A DNA stretch of 64,000 nt, taken from positions 5,518,001 through 5,582,000 of the forward strand of contig NZ_CP015992.1 in the NCBI RefSeq assembly GCF_001708505.1, given 5' to 3'. Positions 60,310-64,000 of the stretch are shown in pieces. Positions within the stretch are counted from its first letter, which is position 1. Every line of letters begins with the position of its first letter. The notes under the pieces are model-generated. The model was not told where the DNA came from, made no database searches, and saw only the letters and a list, made by a program, of their open reading frames with translations. The stretch is from Pseudomonas sp. TCU-HL1 (GTDB taxonomy: Bacteria; Pseudomonadota; Gammaproteobacteria; Pseudomonadales; Pseudomonadaceae). The translations under genes were made by a program, and so were the position numbers.

Positions 60310-62010
60310 ATGAAAATCAGCAGACAAGCCTACGCCGACATGTTCGGCCCCACCGTCGGCGACAAGGTGCGCCTGGCCGACACCGACCTGTGGATCGAAG
60401 TCGAGAAGGACTTCACCACCTACGGCGAAGAAGTGAAGTTCGGCGGCGGCAAGGTGATCCGCGATGGCATGGGCCAGGGCCAGTTGCTGGCGGCGGATGT
60501 GGTCGACACCCTGATCACCAACGCCCTGATCATCGACCACTGGGGCATTGTCAAAGCCGACGTCGGCCTCAAGGACGGACGCATCGCAGCCATCGGCAAG
60601 GCGGGCAACCCGGACATCCAGCCCGACGTCACCATCGCCATTGGTGCCAGCACCGAGGTGATCGCTGGCGAGGGCATGATCCTCACCGCCGGCGGCATCG
60701 ACACGCACATCCACTTCATCTGCCCGCAGCAGATCGAAGAGGCGCTCATGAGCGGCGTCACCACCATGATCGGCGGCGGCACCGGCCCGGCCACCGGTAC
60801 CAACGCCACCACCTGCACCTCCGGCCCCTGGCACATGGCGCGCATGCTCCAGGCCGCCGATGCCTTCCCGATGAACATCGGCTTCACCGGCAAGGGCAAC
60901 GCCAGCCTGCCAGAGCCGCTCATCGAGCAGGTGAAGGCCGGCGCCATCGGCCTCAAGCTCCACGAAGACTGGGGCACCACCCCGGCGGCCATCGACAATT
61001 GCCTGTCGGTTGCCGATCAGTACGACGTGCAGGTGGCCATCCACACCGACACGCTGAACGAATCCGGCTTCGTCGAAACCACCCTCGGCGCGTTCAAGGG
61101 CCGCACCATCCACACCTACCACACGGAAGGCGCCGGCGGCGGCCACGCTCCGGACATCATCAAGGCCTGTGGCTTCTCCAACGTGTTGCCCAGCTCGACC
61201 AACCCGACCCGGCCCTTCACCCGTAACACCATCGACGAACATCTGGACATGCTCATGGTCTGCCACCACCTGGACCCGAGCATCGCCGAGGACGTGGCCT
61301 TCGCCGAAAGCCGCATCCGCCGCGAAACCATCGCCGCCGAAGACATCCTCCACGACCTCGGCGCCTTCAGCATGATCAGCTCCGACAGCCAGGCCATGGG
61401 CCGTGTGGGCGAGGTCATCACCCGGACCTGGCAGACCGCCGACAAGATGAAGAAACAGCGCGGCGCCCTGCCCGAGGACGCGCCCGGCAACGACAACTTC
61501 CGCGCCAAACGCTACATTGCCAAGTACACCATCAACCCGGCCATCACCCACGGCATCAGCCACGAAGTGGGCTCGGTGGAAGTGGGCAAATGGGCTGACC
61601 TCGTGCTCTGGCGCCCAGCCTTCTTCGGCGTGAAGCCGACGCTGATCCTCAAGGGCGGGGCCATCGCCGCCAGCCTGATGGGCGACGCCAATGCCTCCAT
61701 CCCCACTCCGCAGCCGGTGCACTACCGCCCGATGTTCGCCAGCTACGCCGGCAGCCGCCACGCCACCAGCCTCACCTTCATCAGCCAGGCGGCATTCGAG
61801 GCGGGCGTGCCCGCGCAGCTGGGGTTGCAGAAGAAGATCGGCGTGGTGAAGGGCTGCCGTACGGTGAAGAAGCAGGACCTGATTCACAACGGCTACACGC
61901 CGACCATCGACGTCGACCCGCAGAACTACCAGGTCAAGGCCGACGGCCAGCTGCTCTGGTGCGAGCCCGCGGACGTGCTGCCGATGGCGCAGCGGTATTT
62001 CCTGTTCTGA
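60310..62010 (+). CDS. ureC: Urease alpha (catalytic) subunit
   Basis: The 566-residue nickel enzyme hydrolyses urea to ammonia and carbamate. The metal and catalytic residues are present: His133/His135 (DTHIHF), the carbamylated Lys216 (GLKLHEDW), His245, His271, the flap CHH at 318-320 and Asp359 (SSDSQAM). The ATG at 60310 gives the family N-terminus MKISRQAYADMFGPT. Earlier frame would run through the palindrome. With ureA and ureB it completes the structural enzyme. No ureEFG follows. Confidence 0.97.
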   Translation: MKISRQAYADMFGPTVGDKVRLADTDLWIEVEKDFTTYGEEVKFGGGKVIRDGMGQGQLLAADVVDTLITNALIIDHWGIVKADVGLKDGRIAAIGKAGNPDIQPDVTIAIGASTEVIAGEGMILTAGGIDTHIHFICPQQIEEALMSGVTTMIGGGTGPATGTNATTCTSGPWHMARMLQAADAFPMNIGFTGKGNASLPEPLIEQVKAGAIGLKLHEDWGTTPAAIDNCLSVADQYDVQVAIHTDTLNESGFVETTLGAFKGRTIHTYHTEGAGGGHAPDIIKACGFSNVLPSSTNPTRPFTRNTIDEHLDMLMVCHHLDPSIAEDVAFAESRIRRETIAAEDILHDLGAFSMISSDSQAMGRVGEVITRTWQTADKMKKQRGALPEDAPGNDNFRAKRYIAKYTINPAITHGISHEVGSVEVGKWADLVLWRPAFFGVKPTLILKGGAIAASLMGDANASIPTPQPVHYRPMFASYAGSRHATSLTFISQAAFEAGVPAQLGLQKKIGVVKGCRTVKKQDLIHNGYTPTIDVDPQNYQVKADGQLLWCEPADVLPMAQRYFLF

Positions 62011-62065
62011 GTCGGGACGAATCGCCCTGTCGGCATCTCCAACTTGAGTTGCGCCCATAAAAAGA

Positions 62066-62089
62066 CCAGAATTTGGCACCAAACTCTGG
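62066..62089. promoter_or_regulatory. Palindromic operator of the toxin-antitoxin pair
   Basis: CCAGA-A-TTTGG-CA-CCAAA-C-TCTGG is a 24-base palindrome with one mismatched pair. It ends 11 bases before the antitoxin start and overlaps the edge of its ribosome-binding site (TGGAG). It is placed where Phd/YefM antitoxins bind to repress their own operon. Confidence 0.65.
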
Positions 62090-62099
62090 AGTCAAATTC

Positions 62100-62345
62100 A
62101 TGCAAAGCGTTCTTGCCAATGTTGCCGTCAGCGTATCCGAGCTGAAGAAAAATCCCTCGGCCGTAGTGTCCGGTGCGAAGGGCGCCCCAGTGGCTGTTCT
62201 CAATCACAACAAGGTCATGGCCTACATGATTCCGGCTGAAACCTTCGAAGCGCTGATGGACTATCTGGACGATCAGGATCTGGCGGAGATCGTCCGCAGC
62301 CGCGCCCATGAGAAGGGAGTTAAAGTCAGCCTCGATGACCTATGA
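62100..62345 (+). CDS. Phd/YefM-family antitoxin
   Basis: The 81-residue antitoxin starts MQSVLANVAVSVSELKKNPS, the usual Phd/YefM DNA-binding N-terminus. It continues with VAVLNHNKVMAYMIPAETFEAL and an acidic, flexible C-terminal part that would wrap the toxin. TGGAG precedes the ATG at 62100. The stop overlaps the toxin start (ATG at 62335). The base composition is lower in G+C than ureC, which fits recent acquisition. The toxin partner is interrupted. Confidence 0.87.
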   Translation: MQSVLANVAVSVSELKKNPSAVVSGAKGAPVAVLNHNKVMAYMIPAETFEALMDYLDDQDLAEIVRSRAHEKGVKVSLDDL

Positions 62346-62619
62346 ACTGGAGTTCCTGCCTTCGGCGCTGAAGGAATGGCGCAAACTTGGCGATACCGTC
62401 CGAGAGCAATTCAAGAAGAAACTCGCAGAGCGGCTATAGATGCCGCGCGTTGCGAGCGATTCCCTTCACGACATGCCTGATTGCTTCAAGATCAAGCTCC
62501 GTGCAGCCGGCTACCGTCTGGTGTATCGCGTCGAAGATGAGCGCATCACCGTGGTCGTGATAAGCGTTGGCAAGCGTGAGCGCGGATTGGTCTACAACAG
62601 AGCGCGGAATCGACTTTAA
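62335..62619 (+). pseudogene. RelE/ParE-family toxin broken by an in-frame TAG
   Basis: Starting at an ATG inside the antitoxin stop region, the frame encodes 34 residues (MTYELEFLPSALKEWRKLG..., ending AERL) and then a TAG at 62437-62439. The same frame resumes at once with an ATG and runs to a TAA at 62617-62619. The second part reads MPDCFKIKLRAAGYRLVY and SVGKRERGLVY, which are the core RelE motifs. Together they would be a normal 94-codon toxin, so one nonsense change disrupted it. The site normally has a Glu or Asn after Arg-Leu. Readthrough or a 59-residue restart from 62440 is possible but would lack the N-terminal helices. Confidence 0.82.
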
Positions 62620-62627
62620 AAGGCGCC

Positions 62628-62894
62628 TCAGCGCAGCTGACTGTCCTTGCTGCCCCGCCGGTTGTACCCGGCATAGGCGGCGTTTTCCCTGTCGTGCTCG
62701 GTCTGGCAGGCGACGCACAGGCGCACGCCGGGGATGGCCTTGCGGCGGGCTTCAGGGATAGCGGCATCACACTCTTCGCACTGCGCAAGGCTTTCACCTT
62801 TCGGCAACTGGCTGCGCGCGCGCTGGATGGCGTCTTCGATAGTGCTGTCGATCTGTTCCTGGACGGCGCCGTCGCCGGCCCAACCACTGGCCAT
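62628..62894 (-). CDS. Small DksA/TraR-family C4 zinc-finger protein
   Basis: The 88-residue protein has the DksA/TraR pattern of four cysteines, CEEC and CVAC separated by 17 residues, plus an N-terminal helix (DSTIEDAIQRARSQL). At this length it is TraR-like rather than full DksA. It could modulate RNA polymerase, but its role is unproven. GGGAGG lies six bases before the ATG at 62894. It is convergent with the toxin remnant, with only eight bases between their ends. Confidence 0.85.
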   Translation of the reverse strand: MASGWAGDGAVQEQIDSTIEDAIQRARSQLPKGESLAQCEECDAAIPEARRKAIPGVRLCVACQTEHDRENAAYAGYNRRGSKDSQLR

Positions 62895-62991
62895 GCTGAC
62901 CTCCCGCTTGCTTAAGGCCCAGTGGAAGATTTGGGCTTTCTTCCAGCCTTTTGCAAGGGGGGCGGTCGCCAGGCGACAAGTGGAGGTCGCG

Positions 62992-63858
62992 CTACTCCTT
63001 CACATCCATGAACTCCTCGGCCCAGACGATGTAATCCTCGGGCAGGGTGTACTTGTGGGTCAGCTCGGTGGCGGTGAGCTCGGTGCCGGTAGCGACTTGG
63101 CGCTGCTCGCGCAGGCAATCGTAGGTGGCCTTGATGGCCGCGAAGTAGGCCGCGTGGCCATTGACCACGATGCGCACGCCGAGCCGGGCGAGGCGGTCGT
63201 TGTCACGCAGCTTGGGGTTGCCGTAGGTGACCAGCATCAGCGGGATGCTCAGGTGCTGGGCAATCTTTTCCAGGTGCTCGAAGTCAGCCACGCCAACCAT
63301 GCAGATACCGTCGGCGCCAGCGGCCTCGTAGGCCTTGGTGCGCCTGATCACTTCGTCCACATCCAGCACGCCGGCGTGGGTACGGGCGATGATGGCCAGG
63401 TCCGGATCGACACGTGCCTCCAGGGCCGCGCGGATCTTGCCGACGCCTTCCTCCACCGAGATCAGGTCGGTGGACTTGCGGCCGAACTGGGCGGGCAGCA
63501 GGGTGTCCTCGATGGTCAGGGCGGCGATGCCGGCGCGCTCCAGTTCGACCACGGTACGCATCACGTTGAGGGCGTTGCCGTAGCCGTGGTCGGCGTCGGC
63601 GATCACCGGCAGGCGCGAGACGCGGCCGATGCGGGTGGCCTGCTCGACGAACTCGCTGAGGGTGATCAGGGCGAAGTCAGGTGCGGCGAGTACCTGCAGG
63701 GAAGCAACCGAACCACCGAGGATGCCCACTTCGAACCCGAGGTCAGCAGCGATACGGGCGGACATGGGGTCGAACACAGAGGCGGTGTGAAAACAGGAAT
63801 CCGAGTCCAGCAGCGCACGAAAGGCCGTGCGCAACTCGTGATGAGAAGCTCTACGCAT
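62992..63858 (-). CDS. Oxaloacetate decarboxylase (PEP mutase/isocitrate lyase superfamily)
   Basis: The 288-residue enzyme belongs to the PEP mutase/isocitrate lyase superfamily. It carries ADADHGYGNALNVMRTV with the Mg2+-binding Asp residues, and TIEDTLLPAQFGRKS, where the usual catalytic Cys loop of isocitrate lyase is absent. The Pseudomonas homologue was characterised as an oxaloacetate decarboxylase. Starts at TTG 63870, GTG 63867 and ATG 63858 are all in frame. I take the ATG because the protein then begins MRRASHHELR as expected. No strong ribosome-binding site is visible. Confidence 0.87.
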   Translation of the reverse strand: MRRASHHELRTAFRALLDSDSCFHTASVFDPMSARIAADLGFEVGILGGSVASLQVLAAPDFALITLSEFVEQATRIGRVSRLPVIADADHGYGNALNVMRTVVELERAGIAALTIEDTLLPAQFGRKSTDLISVEEGVGKIRAALEARVDPDLAIIARTHAGVLDVDEVIRRTKAYEAAGADGICMVGVADFEHLEKIAQHLSIPLMLVTYGNPKLRDNDRLARLGVRIVVNGHAAYFAAIKATYDCLREQRQVATGTELTATELTHKYTLPEDYIVWAEEFMDVKE

Positions 63859-63895
63859 AGGGGGCACCAAAGATCAGAAAGGGGGTCAGGATGAA

Positions 63896-63933
63896 GCCGG
63901 CTCCGTGACTCTGGAGCCGGCGCCCCCGTTTTT
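63896..63933 (+). terminator. Hairpin with T run on the plus strand
   Basis: GCCGGCTCC and GGAGCCGGC form a perfect nine-base-pair stem with an eight-base loop, followed by GCCCCCGTTTTT. It is oriented rightward, 38 bases upstream of a leftward gene, so it does not follow any plus-strand gene I can see. Confidence 0.6.
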
Positions 63934-64000
63934 CCATTGTCAGACTGCGCCCATTCTAACGGATCAGCCTTTCAGTCCGCTTACCGTCTTGTTCGTTACG

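Overview
The window is 64 kb of high-GC, gene-dense chromosome from a Pseudomonas species. The strongest evidence is gene order. From about 24.3 kb to the right end it follows a block I know, from memory, in P. aeruginosa (the PA4839 to PA4872 neighbourhood): speA, SUI1-like factor, NUDIX, DUF2333, gcbA, ctpL, dsbD, aroQ, accB, accC, prmA, a DUF3426 protein, dusB, fis, purH, purD, retS, marC-like, urt, ure and oxaloacetate decarboxylase. The left part and several insertions (an adhesin, atzF with a GntR gene, a toxin-antitoxin remnant) differ from that block, so I infer an environmental Pseudomonas. I saw no rRNA, tRNA, CRISPR array, prophage or insertion sequence. Region 1 (1-6 kb) holds a Flp-type pilin, a stand-alone receiver protein, a YdcZ-type membrane protein, a Cache-domain chemoreceptor and pbpC. 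Region 2 (6-16 kb) is a 1505-residue adhesin-like protein with eight tandem 98-99 residue domains and RTX repeats. It lies between pbpC and the alpha-2-macroglobulin gene yfhM, which are usually neighbours. Region 3 (16-22 kb, minus strand) looks like one transcription unit: mgtA, an unrecognised beta-barrel-like exported protein, a 69-residue protein and a Na/Pi cotransporter with a PhoU-like tail. Upstream of mgtA are two small reading frames. The one nearest mgtA begins Met-Asp-Glu-Pro-Pro and is followed by an inverted repeat covering the mgtA ribosome-binding site, which suggests an MgtL-like magnesium-sensing leader. Region 4 (22-49 kb) is mostly housekeeping and signalling: a MATE transporter, arginine decarboxylase, the cyclic-di-GMP synthase GcbA, the phosphate chemoreceptor CtpL behind a clear Pho box and -10, DsbD, AroQ, AccB/AccC, PrmA, DusB/Fis, PurH, PurD and the hybrid sensor RetS. 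An Asp-box protein paired with a MoaD/ThiS-like protein follows. Region 5 (49-62 kb) is a urea nitrogen block: a sigma-54 promoter, allophanate hydrolase atzF, a GntR regulator, the urtABCDE transporter and ureD, ureA, an N-acetyltransferase, ureB and ureC. The urtFG-independent accessory genes ureE, ureF and ureG, and any urea carboxylase, are absent from the window. Region 6 (62-64 kb) has a Phd/YefM antitoxin with a palindromic operator, a RelE-type toxin broken by an in-frame TAG, a small DksA/TraR zinc-finger protein and oxaloacetate decarboxylase. Palindromic intergenic repeats of several families are scattered throughout, three of them inside the urea operons.
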